Origin: Hymenopus coronatus
Taxonomy: Eukaryota; Arthropoda; Insecta; Mantodea; Hymenopodidae
Direction of reading: 5' to 3'
NCBI GenBank assembly: GCA_030762935.1
Contig: CM060900.1
Location: 434,520,421 to 434,584,420, forward strand
Length of the DNA: 64,000 nt
Below, in pieces: positions 11,663-22,802 of the stretch. Each line of letters begins with the position of its first letter. Position 1 is the first letter of the stretch. The position numbers and the translations under genes are program-made. The notes beneath the pieces are model-generated. The model was not told the DNA's origin, made no database searches, and saw only the letters and a program-made list of their open reading frames with translations.

Positions 11663-12887
11663 GAAACTCAACATTACTTAGTTTTCTACAGCTAGAACAG
11701 TTGTAATTTTACAACCCGATTCAAATTGACTGAATACAGATTTGTGAAAGGCTTTGGCATACGGTAGATGGGGATAAACAATCGTAAAGGAGAGTAATAT
11801 GCGCGCACATTTTATTGGGCGCTAGTTGTATGGGGAAGCGTAGCTCCGGGGGCAATAGAGAGAGCTCGTCCGTCTGTCTTTCACTCAGCCATTATAGTGA
11901 TAAGGCTTCCTAATTTACCGCGATCTAACTGGAATATTAAACGAAACCCGCTCATGTGCGTGATCTCTGGGATCTACAGACAGAATGAAACCCGAGCACT
12001 GAAGTCACCAGATACTCCATGTATCAATGTTGTTGCTCTGCTGTACTTCCGATGATGCGCGAAAACTTCCGAATGAGGATGGGAACCGAACGCCTAAGAA
12101 ACTTACGCGCATAGTACGCTGTGTTTAATTCAAACCTAGCGGAACAGTGAGTCATCATCAGTCATAGGTATATCTAAGCATTAAAGCCAGGACGGAAGGT
12201 AATGAGGTAGAACTGTCACTGGAATATAGGCAGCAGCGTCGCAGATGACAAACATCTCCCAAACTTTGTATGGTCTTTTAAGGTTTTCAGACAACACTCG
12301 TACCGGTTATCTGCATGCCAGTTCCCAATTGCAAGTTAGCAAATGAAATTATCTACTGATTGCCAGACAGCTGCTTTATGACCAATTGATTTTTCGTTGG
12401 GTTAAATAAACGTTAATCAGGGTTAGTGAATATTCATCAACTGATTGCCAAAATAGAAATGGCAACAATGCATTTTAGCAACGCCACTTAGAAACTGCCG
12501 GCAAGAAGACAAAAATCCCTTTTCATCCTCATTTTACATTTAAAACATTTTAAGATTTATTGTTCTAGTTACTATTCTATATTTATCGACGCTATTTAGA
12601 CTATCCAGATGCTTATACCTCATGAAATGTTATTTCATTAATAGAATCAATAATTTCATTTATTGCAGTACATTCTCATTTTAGTAGAAAGTATAATCTT
12701 TTTTTAAAGCCTCTTAAACAGGTGGGCGCTTCATTACGAGTACCAAATAGCGAAAATAAATCGTCAAAAATGTATTAGAGGCCTAATTTCTCTATTAACA
12801 CTGGAGGTCTTCTTAATATAGGGGAAGGTAATTTAGATAATATCTGTTATCAGATATTATCTCTCATTAAAAAAAGAAAAAAATCTT
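11663..12887. other. No identifiable feature; moderately GC-richer patch
   Basis: Positions 11790-12260 are visibly less AT-rich than the surroundings, with no long frame and no repeat match in this window. They may be a single-copy remnant or a repeat family not otherwise sampled. 12420-12880 is ordinary AT-rich DNA. Confidence 0.35.
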
Positions 12888-13460
12888 ATGTCACACATTC
12901 ATATGACTTTCGCTACCTATTCTGTAGCAAACTATGCTTACAAAATCGTATTCCTCCATCTACTTAATGGTAATCAAGATAAACATTAGCATAAACTGCT
13001 TTACTAGTTAGTTCCTTATAATGGGAATAAGGGAATACACTAGACTAAAGCAATAGTAAACTACTTTAAAAACTTGTCGCTATGTGAAACAATTGTAATT
13101 CGGTACTCTTTTGTATTCCCCGGGTAAAACAAATGAGATATGAAACGAAAGTTGACTTCTCTTACCAGAAAGGCTTAAGTAGCTAAAACTGAAACCAACA
13201 GCAAGGAATATCTCGAAAACTGTTAACTCTACAAAATGTCTATATGATGTTTTAATGATGTCTATATAATAAGCTTTTGTCTATCTCTTACGGTTTACGT
13301 GTTATACAAAAGTCATCTTGAACGAAGAGGCTGTTCCCGGATATACATTTCGTTTATAATGAAAATGGTATTTTAATCAAAATCTTATAGCCATTTTTGT
13401 GTGGAATGCAATACCTACTATTTCTACTGTGTACATTATACATGCGTGGTAGAGAAGGTA
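12888..13460 (-). repeat. R1 repeat with internal deletion
   Basis: Reverse R1 from TTCATATGACTTTCGCTACC through GATAAACATTAGCATAA, GGAATACACTAGACTAAAGC, GAATATCTCGAAAAC, CTATCTCTTACGGTTTAC and TATTTTAATCAAAATC, then a jump straight to TGTGGAATGCAATACCT and the hairpin end (TACATGCGTGGTAGAGAAGGT). About 250 bp of the family, including the protomicrosatellite, is deleted. Confidence 0.8.
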
Positions 13461-14154
13461 AAAAAGCGAAAGAAAGGTTGTATCTATGTTATAGACCTCC
13501 GTTTTTTGGTTAGGTGATAGGTATGACCTTTCCCCTAAAGCGTAAACTAAGCCAATTATGACGTTTTATAAATTCCCTAAAATTAAAATACCCTTTTTTC
13601 TACATTTTAATAATTTTATACAGTAAAGTGTATATTGCAATCAATATTGGTACATACACAATGTTAAGAAAAGCAACCTGTAGGAGAATGTTGATAAATA
13701 TTAACTGATCAACAATTATTCCACATAACTTGCATTACCAAAAGCTAATATATAAAGGTTCATTTTGAGCATTTCGATCCACGAACGTGCTCTTGATTGG
13801 CAATCTGGATAGTTAACCAGCAAAAATCTGGTGACTAAATCTGATCGGAGAATAATCTCTGATCAAACACCGGTTTGCCTTCCTTTAACAGTCACTGCTC
13901 TCTGTTGTTTTCGGGTTGTTTTCTGGACTGTAGACAACTTGATGCCAATTGCTGAAGATTTACTATGCCTGTTCATCATAATTGTGTTTACTGGCGCCCA
14001 GAAAGTCCATAAGAACATGTCGACTAGGCGGTCAGTCGGATATGTTTAAAAGGAATGTGTAGTTCAGCTAATCTAGAAATGCTAACCACTGATATTTTTC
14101 CGGCTTTTTTAGAACTTAAAAGGTCAATACATAATACAGAAAGCTTATTTCTTC
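13461..14154. other. No identifiable feature
   Basis: AT-rich DNA containing a 72-codon forward frame at 13831-14049 that I do not recognise and that has no supporting context. Confidence 0.4.
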
Positions 14155-14785
14155 CATTGACTTGACTTTCTCTACCTGCTCTGCAACGAACTTCTTACAA
14201 AAGATTGTTCCCTTTTCTACTTCATACTAATCAAGGTAAGCTTTAGCAGAAAGGTCTTATTATTTGGTTCCTTTAAGTAGAAGGGAACTAAGGGAATACA
14301 CTAGGCTAAAGCGATAGTCATATGCTTTAAAAGGTGTCGCTATGTGATTGTTCTTGACATTGGTTTTTTCCATGGCCAGGAGTAAAACAAAAGAAACACG
14401 TACGCCTTCCCTCTTGAGAAAAGTATAACCATTTTTAAATTGAAATCAAGAAAAAGGAATATTCGAAAATGGTTATCCTCAGAACAGAAATGTATAGGAC
14501 ATAAGGTGTGTGTTTGACGAAATCGACAGTTTTTCTCTATCTCTTATGGTTTGCCAGTTACACAAAAGTCATCCTGAATGTATAATACTTCAAGACATGC
14601 ACTTTATTTGATATGTAAGTATCATTAATAAGTGCCATTTTAATAAAAATCGTTAACCATTTTTATTAAATCAAACATTTTGAAAAATATAACATGTAAA
14701 GTGTAGTTTGGGTTAGATGAATTTTCCTGACATTCTTCATGTTACATTCTTGGAGCATACTGAACTTAAATACCAATGATGCGTT
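14155..14785 (-). repeat. R1 repeat, hairpin end missing
   Basis: Reverse R1 from TTGACTTGACTTTCTCTACC through CACTAGGCTAAAGCGATAGT, CCATGGCCAGGAGTAAAAC, CTATCTCTTATGGTTTGCCA, CATTTTGAAAAATATAACAT and ACTGAACTTAAATACCAA, then stops before the protomicrosatellite and hairpin. Confidence 0.8.
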
Positions 14786-14825
14786 TTTCAGCTAGGCTAT
14801 CCCAAGACAAACCCTGTTTTAAAAA

Positions 14826-15192
14826 TCTGATGTGTTTCATTCACAATACTTTCTCTAGCTTATCCACAAACACATGTTTCTTACAAAGCTTATTCTTTTC
14901 TCAATGTCATGCTAATCTAGATAAATATTAGCATAATTGGTCGTATTACTTGTTTTCTTGTAAGGAAAGCGATAGTCAAATCTTTTAAACGCTTGTCGCT
15001 ATATAAAACAATTGAGGTTCGGCTGGCTTTGCAAGCTTACTATTGAGAAAAGTTACTTAGTTTGAAATTGAAACAAACAAGGAATATCTCAAAAAACGGC
15101 CAACTCTACAAGAAAAAATGTATGCGATATAAATTGAGCGTTTTAACGAGATCTACAGTTTTGGTTTAACGGCTTAACCGTTATGTAAAATT
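14826..15192 (-). repeat. R1 repeat, partial
   Basis: A second reverse copy follows the previous one head to tail. It begins ATCTGATGTGTTTCATTCAC, the same outer end as the full copy at 47483, runs through GCGATAGTCAAATCTTTTAA, GGAATATCTCAAAAAACGGC and TTTTAACGAGATCTACAG, and stops near AATTCTG. It has an internal deletion between TTTTCTTGTAAGG and AAAGCGATAG. Confidence 0.75.
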
Positions 15193-15237
15193 CTGTAATT
15201 ACACTTCCGTCCTTCTATTTAGTTGCATCATGTCAGT

Positions 15238-15425
15238 AGCCCAACTTCCTTTAACCTGGTTCGTCAAATCGGACGATGAATGAAGTTGGTGAAATGATCT
15301 CGGGGTCCATGGAGCTTAAAGATACTCGACTTTCGTCTTCTCATTATAAGGGAAAACTCCGAAAAACTTACTCTAGTAGGTAACTTACTCTAAGCAAGAA
15401 ACGAACTCGCCATCTGCTTCAGTCA
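15238..15425 (-). mobile_element. SINE family D, degraded
   Basis: It shares TGGTTCGTCAAATCGGACGA, TGAAATGATCTCGGGGTCCA, ACTCGAC and GGGAAAACTCCGAAAAAC with 11455-11662. The tRNA-like head is badly decayed (CGAACTCGCCATCT). Confidence 0.65.
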
Positions 15426-16071
15426 TGAGCATTAAATATACACTTGGAGGTCCATTTTTACTTTCTCTGGTACGTATGTATTTTTTACATAGTAAGTAGA
15501 GAAGGTACTGTATTCCACCCAAAAATTGATAGCGAGATTGCACCAGAAATATATGTTTTGAGGATTTCTAAATCCTAAAGCGTATTTTTAGAAAAAAGGT
15601 CAATATGTATGCCCACGTGTGTGTGTGTGTGTGGAGGGTCAGCATAAATAAAAAACAAAAAGTCCGTTAAATATATCAAACTTAGTATTTTCCAAGGATA
15701 CGAAACTAAGTTTTTTGAGGAAGATGCCCCAACCCGAAATACGTATAATAAAGATATTGCATGATAAATAAAACGTATATTCTGAATTTCTCGCAAACAG
15801 CCTCTGAAGTCCTCTTCATTCTGGATGAACTGGTAAATCATATGGCATGGAGAAAAAGCAAACTTGCATCTCATTAAAACACACAATTTACGTCTCGTAT
15901 ACATAGTTTTCTCAAATGGGGAGCTCCCATATCTTTCATTCCTTTTTTTACTCCTGGCCATGGAATGAGAACCGAATTTCAACTATTTCACATAACAACC
16001 AGAAGAGAAAGATGCGACTATCACTCTAGGCTATGTATTCCCTTATTTCTCTTCTATTTACAAGGAAGCAA

Positions 16072-16238
16072 GGGCCGCGCCGTGTCCGGCTGTTTAGACC
16101 ACCCGCCTCTCACCAAGTTCGATCCCAGGCGACCGCATGTGATGCACAAAGTGGCGCACGGGCGGGTTTTCTCCGGGTTCTTCAGTTTCCCTCGCCATCA
16201 CTGTCACTGTCTATGTAGTAAAAGCGGGCGTTAGGGGT
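16072..16238 (+). mobile_element. SINE family A with internal deletion
   Basis: The tRNA-like head GGCCGCGCCGTGTCCGGCTG carries a damaged box A. Box B is AGTTCGATCCC, the body is GCGACCGCATGTGAT and GGGCGGGTTTTCTCCGGGTT, and the tail AAAAGCGGGCGTTAGGGGT is joined after loss of most of the tail region. It marks the left edge of the insertion into the R1 copy. Confidence 0.75.
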
Positions 16239-17030
16239 ATGTATTTCTGAAATTTCATGACAAATCACAAAACAATCACAAAAAATCGTCTTTTTATTTT
16301 AATTCCGTAAAATAATTTAAATATTCCTGAATGCAAAAGGGTATAATTGGGCACCAGGTGCCATTTTAAATGTCTTAGGTTAAAGCATACGAAGTACTGG
16401 ACTCGGCAACAAAAATGTCAGTTCAAAGAGAGACAAAATTAAAAACGAAGTTATTCAGAAGAAAAGTAGTAATGCCAGAAGAAAAGGATAGAAAAGACAG
16501 CAGCAGATGAGTGGAAAAGGATAGCCGAGGGTCCAACCAACCAACTTAGCTATGCACTCACATCTTTCCTTTTTTTCTCGCTATTGACATTTTCAGCATT
16601 TTTCTTCCTGCACAATACTTCTTGCGGAGCAGTTTTTGTGTTACACAAATAGCATATGTTGTACCTGTTCACAGAGAGACAAATGAATAAGAATGGCCCT
16701 AGGTTTTACTTTGGATATATTTAAGCAGATGTTTTTAGTTTTCAAACGCAAAAATTAAGACAATAAAACGCAGATTTATAGTTTAAACTAAAGCAGACAC
16801 CAAAAAACCTAGGGCAATTTCAAAAACCAGATGTATTGTAAACATAGGGTTAAAATATTAGAACTAATGTTTAATTTTTTGTTGCGAGAGACATTTTTTG
16901 TGACGTGACAAACACATAAATACATTTGACCATAACTTTAAAACCATTAGAGAAAAGTGGATAAAATTTGCACAGTAATTTATTTACATTAAACTACTCA
17001 CGTGGCATAAACTTAAAAAGCTAGCATTAT
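16239..17030. other. Unidentified segment inside the R1 insertion
   Basis: There is no long open frame. A weak inverted pair GCCCTAGGTTTTACTTTGG (about 16697) and CCAAAAAACCTAGGGC (about 16801) could form a hairpin. I see no match to other repeats here. Confidence 0.35.
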
Positions 17031-17707
17031 TACGAGGACCGTTTTTGCAACCTCCGATAGGCTATAAATAAAAGACAAGTTCATAGAAAACAATTATTCC
17101 ATTACTAAAAATGTTGTACACTTGTGGTTACTTTTCAACATAATCACCGAAAGATTCAGACATTTATCGTACCTGTGCACAAGCTTTGCAATACCCGCTT
17201 CAAGAAATTTTGCCGCCAATGATTTCAAATGAGCATAGACGTTGTTTTGAAGATCTGCGTTCTTTACGATATTTGCGGAGAGGAATACTGACTTCAGGAA
17301 TTGTGTTGATCCATGACCACGCTCGTCTATACACTGCTGGCACAACCCATCGACTCCTTGAACAATTTCAATGGGACATTTTCGATCATCCACAGTCCTG
17401 ACCTGGCACCCAGCGACTTTCACCTTTTCCCTAAACTGAAGACGTGGCTAGGAGGGCAGCACTTTCAAACCAACAAATATCTTCGAAACAACATCAATGC
17501 TCATTTCAAATCATTGGCGGCAACATTTTTTGAAGCAGGTATTGCAAAGCTTGTGCACAGGGACGATAAATGTCTCAATCTGTTCGGTGATTATGTTGAA
17601 AAGTAACCATAAGTGTACAAAACGTTTAGTAATAACATTATTGTTTTCTATGAACTTGTCTTTTATTTATAGCCTATCGGAGGTTGAAAAAAGAAACGAC
17701 CCTCGTA
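17031..17707 (+). mobile_element. Mariner-like element, palindromic, family 1 (copy 1)
   Basis: It is flanked by TA, with ends TACGAGGACC (17031) and CCCTCGTA (17707). The right part encodes, on plus, a mariner transposase C-terminal half: GILTSGIVLIHD, then ARLYTAGTTHRLLEQFQWD, then SPDLAPSDFHLFPKLKTW (third catalytic Asp in the mariner D34D pattern), to the family C-terminus GDYVEK. The left about 225 bp (17031-17258) is an inverted copy of the right about 225 bp (17480-17707), so the minus strand there encodes the same C-terminal residues (AHLKSLAAKFLEAGIAKL, HRYDKCLNL). The N-terminal helix-turn-helix and first Asp are missing. It is non-autonomous. Confidence 0.85.
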
Positions 17708-18154
17708 GTTTGGAGTTTCAAACTTTCAGTGATACATGTCCTAAAACACTATAAAAAAAGAAGTAATAAGACCATTTATGCTAATGTTTAACTCGATTAG
17801 AATGATGTGGATAAATGATAATATTTTGTAAGAATAGTTTTTTGCAGAAAAGTAAGAAAAGGTCATGTAAATAGAACAGAGTTTTTTGTATGCCCGGGGC
17901 GTCATTTCGTTGACCATTAACTGAAACAAATTCTTGTCAATTAAGCATTCTCGCTCCAGTTTCGCTCTAGTGACCTATTGTCACGCAGAAGTTGTCATAC
18001 AGCCAAACTAACTTGTCTTCACCTCGCAATATTACTGTTATACGGAAAGTGGTTCATCGCTCTCTATCTGCTCAAGACATTTTCTGTGTCGTCATTTCAT
18101 TTGCATCATCTAGTAAGAAGTATACACTCTTTTAAAACAACTGCAGGATCTTGT

Positions 18155-18910
18155 TACTTTCTCTATCGTGTGTAATGTGCAAATTAGGTAGAGAAAATAT
18201 TGCATTTCCACCCAAAAATTTGATACAAAGATTTCACCGGAAATACAGTTTTGAGGGCCCCTGAACAAAAAAATTTCTAGAAAAAGATCCGGGCGTATGT
18301 CTGTTGGTTTCTCTCTCTCTCTCTTTCTCTCTGTTTCTCTATGAATAGTATAACTCAAAAACCAGAATTTAATTGAATACTAAGCTTGGTATGTAAATTC
18401 AGTATCTTGCAAGGATGCGGCATGAAGGTTTTCAGGAAATTTCCCCCATCCTAAATTATGCTTTTAATTGGAATTTTTTTTAGAAATGTTTAATTTTCTC
18501 AAAATTGGTCTAAAGATTTTATTTAAAATACCATTCGTTCAAGAAATATACATCACAAATAAATGCATATCTTGAAGTTCTGTTCATTCTGGAATACGTT
18601 TGCATAAATAATAACGCGTAAAAGATCAACAAAAGCTTAGTATACAAAAATGTGTGTAGATCTATTTAAAACAAAAATATTTCAATTGCAATGTTTCTTT
18701 GTTTTGTTTCTGAGATACTACTTGTCATTGGTATTATTTTTAAAATGCATATACACTTCTCAAATGAAAATCGTTACTCATTTTTCTTTCTCTTGTCAAA
18801 GCAAAGAAAACGGAATTTCAATTCCATCACATAGCGACCAGATTTTGAGAAATTTGACTATTGCTTCAGCTGAGCGTAATCACTTATTTCCGCAGATCTA
18901 CAAAGCACGT
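18155..18910 (+). repeat. R1 repeat, nearly complete, old
   Basis: Forward R1 landmarks are CCACCCAAAAATTTGATAC, TTTCACCGGAAATACAG, TATAACTCAAAAACC, CTTGCAAGGATGCGGCATGA, TTTCTCAAAATTGGTCTAA, ATCACATAGCGACCAG and TTGACTATTGCTTCAGC. The protomicrosatellite has become (CT)n at 18309-18341. The 3' end past 18910 is lost. Confidence 0.8.
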
Positions 18911-19339
18911 TAACATTAGAACACAAGATACATCAATCACATGACAAAGAAATGCTCCCTGCAAAATTAGTAAACATCTAACAACTTGCAATTAAACCTC
19001 AAATAGCACTAATGCCTCCTGGTATTTTTCAGGTTTCATGGCCAAATCTCACCCAGAAATATTGACGCGCTCGCATGCAATGCACGCCAGCCATCTAGCG
19101 TGCACATACCATTGCAGGACGCGAAAGTACATAATCTGCGAAACACACAACATGATACATTTAGCACATTTTGGTGGATATCCGCGTTGGAACGAGGACC
19201 TCCACTTATCCTCCCATCAATAGCATTTCCGCTGGGGATCGAATAAAATAACGATTTTTTTTCTTCCACCGAAGAAAGGAAATGTGTAGTAAAAAGTATT
19301 TCTGCATATAGTTATAGCGGTGTAAGTGAAGTACATATA

Positions 19340-19405
19340 AAAATAAGCTTTTGGAAGGATAGTTTGTTGCAAAATAGGCAGAGAAAAAGCATATGAGTAA
19401 AACAA
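19340..19405 (+). repeat. R1 3'-end fragment
   Basis: AATAAGCTTTTGGAAGGATA, GTTTGTTGCAAAATAGGCAG and AGAAAAAGCATATGAG resemble the last 60 bp of R1. Short and diverged. Confidence 0.4.
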
Positions 19406-20100
19406 ACAACTGTAGTCGATCGGTAGACTTGACCTGATATATCATTTCAATTACTATACATATTATGAACGAAAAGGATAGCGCTGGGGTGAACGCGTCC
19501 GATTCGAACTCCCACTCTCACCCGTGTTTTTTACGGGGTTTCCTTGGACCATTAGGCGAATGTGGAGTGGTTCAGACCCGTATTTCCTTCCCTCCTATAC
19601 TGTTCCATTTATAATTTCAGTTATGCTTCAGCCCGTTTGGTCTGTTTCAGGGTTTGGAGTGTAGGCGACGGTGGTTCGGTTCAGCGTGGCAGGTAAGAAA
19701 ATGTTCTGTGTGAACCTTTCTCCTTCCATCGACATTCTACTGGTTGCCGGTTGCGGAATATGGGTCCCCTTGGGTCTGTCTGTCTGTCTGTCTGTCTAGG
19801 GCGTCTCAATCTGGAAACTATGGTGATATGGTGTCACTCCTGTTTCCGGCCGTCCACATCACATCGCATATCCTCAGTGGCTCGGCGCCCAAAACGTCCT
19901 ATCCCTAGACATGTTCGATAAAAGCTTCCATCATGTGCATCAACAACAAGACCGAGATAGCATAAAGAAGGTCCCGGGATCGAACCCCTACGGCCGACCA
20001 GTACAACGTTTTTGATGCTGTGTTTTGTTTTTTCTATGGTTTTTGGTCGCCAAGGTCAATGCCAGACTGGGTGTTTAATACCATGACCCAAAGCTTTACC
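19406..20100. repeat. Degenerate SINE-like cluster
   Basis: Two box-B-like motifs are present: GATTCGAACTCCC (plus, about 19501) and GGGGTTCGATCCCGGGAC (minus, about 19975-19992). SINE-style words (TTTTTTACGGGGTTTCC) and a (GTCT)5 microsatellite at 19776-19798 are also seen. No convincing box A and no second copy of these bodies was found here, so the assignment is tentative. Confidence 0.35.
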
Positions 20101-22130
20101 TCAAGTTTTAAAACGTTGTAAACACGAAGATAGATGTAAATGGTCAGTTGCTAGGGTAAGTCACGTTTAAAGGTGTAGTATAGATAAGTAATCTCGGTTC
20201 CTCTTGCACCTAGAACGAAATGTGCAATTGAAATATTTATAAAAAAGGTCATTTCGTTTACAAATGGATATATTTCTGTGAGAACTGATTCAGTAAGCTA
20301 TTTAAAACTAAACAATGTTTGGAAAAGGAACCAGGTGAATAAATCACACCAGACAAGGAGATAAAAATACAGAAATTACTTACGAATTTGAATAAGTGAA
20401 TAAAAAGTATTACATTTATGTTGTTAACCAATTATAAGAGACATTAAAGTAGTGTTAGGAAGAGGCTAAAAGCCGGAAATTTCATAAAATCACTTAGAGC
20501 ATTTGCAAACTAGCTTATGTTTAGTTTTTAGCTGTGTTTACGCTTAAAGAGCAATATATACGTAGGGCAGGAAATTTAATATGAATTTAGATAAAGTCAT
20601 CACTACTACTACATTAATGAAATAAAAATTGTGTGAGTAAAGAAGCATTAGTATTTTAGAATTGGGTAGTAAACAGAGGACGGAAATAACACGGTTTAGA
20701 TTGGGAAGCTCGCTAGATTGCTGACGATGCTGTTAGGAGGATTTACCCATGATGCGGGAAATAGGAAGACTGGACGGATACTTTGGTAGCTTACGTGCAG
20801 ACGGAGTATGCTAGGGAAATGCATTGCCCTAGGTGTTTTTGAACTCCAAATTATGGAACATCCTGGGAATTGATAATAAGCACCCAAAATTGCTCACATA
20901 CTTAATGGAAGTACTTGTGTTGAGAGATACGGTGTTTGTATTGTGATAGCGCCGAGTACGGCCGTTCTCAGATTCGAGAAGTTTTGGTATGCGGCATAAG
21001 AGTTGGAGTGTGGTAAACACAGGAAGCGCCAGTAACCAAAGTCTTGGAACGCGAGACACCAGAATTTTCCAGTAATTTCGACAAGCTTCTAGAAAATTCT
21101 GTAGGTCATTTCTAGCTACAAAAAGAAGGAAGAGTTGCAATCCGAAATGAGTTAGATTTTGGCTAGAGTGTTAGCGTGCAGTGGCGTGAGAAAACAGAAA
21201 CTATCTATGCGTCGAGGCGCCGAGTGAATTGTTTGCAGCAGTGAATTAAATATGTTATTTGTAAACAATTTTTGAGTCAATAAAGGCACTCATTACAGTA
21301 TATTCATTTTGAGATGTGAATGTGTATGTGTGGTTTAGAGTCTTATTTTATATGTGTGTGTGTGTTTACAGAATTGTAAATATAAAATAGGTGTAGTAAG
21401 TTTTGCAAGTACTTATTTTTCAAGAGATCATGTACGGTATTCTGACCTATGCTATGGTGTGACGCAATTAATGTAATATTCAGCACATACCACCCCCGCC
21501 CCAACCACACACACACACACATATACCTTTATTCGGTGTATGTAAAAGTGTGTCCCTGATGATTCTGAAAAAAAAATCATTTTATATATAAAAGCGGAGT
21601 ATTGCTAAAAGTAATGGTAGGAAGATGGGTAGTATTGATTTAGAACATAACCACTCTTTACTGTATTATTACAAATTGTTTCAATAGGATTTAAAATCAG
21701 AATTTGTGTTTACTCGTATTTCTTGAAAATATAGCCAATTTCTATTTTATTACTGAAAAAAGAATCGCTATCTATTACGGGATATTTTCATTGCTTAGAT
21801 ATCCGTTTACCTCATTACAAAAAATTATTTCAATTAAATTCTTTTGAAAGAAGTAAGAAACATCTATTTTACATACAGAGAATTACATATATTGTAAAAT
21901 AATTGTATCGTTAATACTTGTACGTCTTGATTATACACGCCTCATATAAGAATGTGACTCAAATATTAGTTTTTCTTCCATTTATTCAATATGATGGAAC
22001 ATATTTGCATATTCATAACCACTAAAACACTACAGTTATTTTATTAAAGTTCATGTTAAGTAGAATAAATCTGTAATGTGAGTTCAGCGATTCCATTGGA
22101 AAATAAAAAAAACGATCTGTTGGATAGATT
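20101..22130. other. No identifiable gene or repeat
   Basis: 20690-21240 is a GC-richer patch with a 103-codon minus frame (20829-21140) that I do not recognise. 21350-21364 and 21508-21522 are short TG/CA runs. The remainder is AT-rich and featureless to me. Confidence 0.35.
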
Positions 22131-22665
22131 AGGATTAGGATTATTCGAGGCTGGGGCCACCAGTCATAGCGGCAGGCCCCTTTGCGATTTACTGAGCCAC
22201 CAGATCCGGATGACGTCGGGGTCCAAAATGTTTCCAGATAGAACGTATCCGAGCCAACTCTTAACACTACTGACAAGTTCCAAGGCTCCGGGGGTCTCGA
22301 AATCACCCGAAAGTGAGTCCTGACAGAGTGTACCCGCAAAGATGCAAGGAAAGATGCATGGTACGGTGCAAGGTGCATAAACGAGTTGGCTAGGCTGACC
22401 TGTGCCCAATCTTGGATTTTGAGAATTTACGTTGTCTCTCTGTTTTCTATGCGTATCTCGTGCTCCGTCTGTCTCCCCCTTCCTCATTTTCTCCACAGTT
22501 TCTTCCTCATAGCGCAATGTCGGCATGTGATTTTACGATTTTGAGAGGCCCTACTTTTGAGGGATCAAGTCACCGCCCAGTCGCAACCCCGAACTTCGTC
22601 GCCTGGTCCTTAACCTTGAAACAGATAATTAGTTTTTGATACAGGAAATAATGGACAGACAGTTA
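22131..22665 (+). repeat. Repeat R4, diverged copy
   Basis: The segment CCGAACTTCGTCGCCTGGTC followed by CTTGAAACAGAT and GGAAATAATGGACAG (22588-22655) matches 49858-49945. The upstream part (GC-richer, with CCACCAGATCCGGATGACG) is only vaguely similar to 49650-49680. Class unknown; the reading frames look like chance. Confidence 0.4.
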
Positions 22666-22667
22666 TG

Positions 22668-22802
22668 GTAAAATTTAAGCCACCTGCTAAACCGGGAAGA
22701 CCACGAAAAAACCATGGATCAGAGCAGGGGGTTTCAGGAGATCAAACCCGGGACCACCCGAATGCGAGGCACAGAGCACCGTCTGAGCCATCATGCTCAG
22801 CT
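22668..22802 (-). mobile_element. tRNA-derived SINE-like sequence
   Basis: The minus strand reads ATGGCTCAGACGGTGC, in which TGGCTCAGACG fits the pol III box A pattern TRGYNNARNNG. CCCGGGTTTGATCTCC, a box B relic, follows about 30 bases later. No clean cloverleaf or tail was seen. Confidence 0.55.

Larger units (their letters stand above)
15458..17882 (+). repeat. R1 repeat split by a 1.69-kb insertion
   Basis: Forward R1 runs from TACTTTCTCTGGTACGTATG (15460) to TATTTACAAGGAAGCAA (about 16071). It continues exactly at GAAGTAATAAGACCATTTAT (about 17757) and ends near GTCATGTAAATAGAACAGAG (17882). The two halves abut in the family consensus, so 16072-17756 was inserted into one copy. The inserted DNA holds a SINE A, an unidentified segment (16239-17030) and a mariner element. 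The protomicrosatellite is (GT)n at 15614-15632. Confidence 0.8.

Noticed and set aside
13831..14049. 72-codon forward frame in AT-rich DNA
   Set aside because: No recognised domain, no splice or promoter context, and of a length expected by chance.
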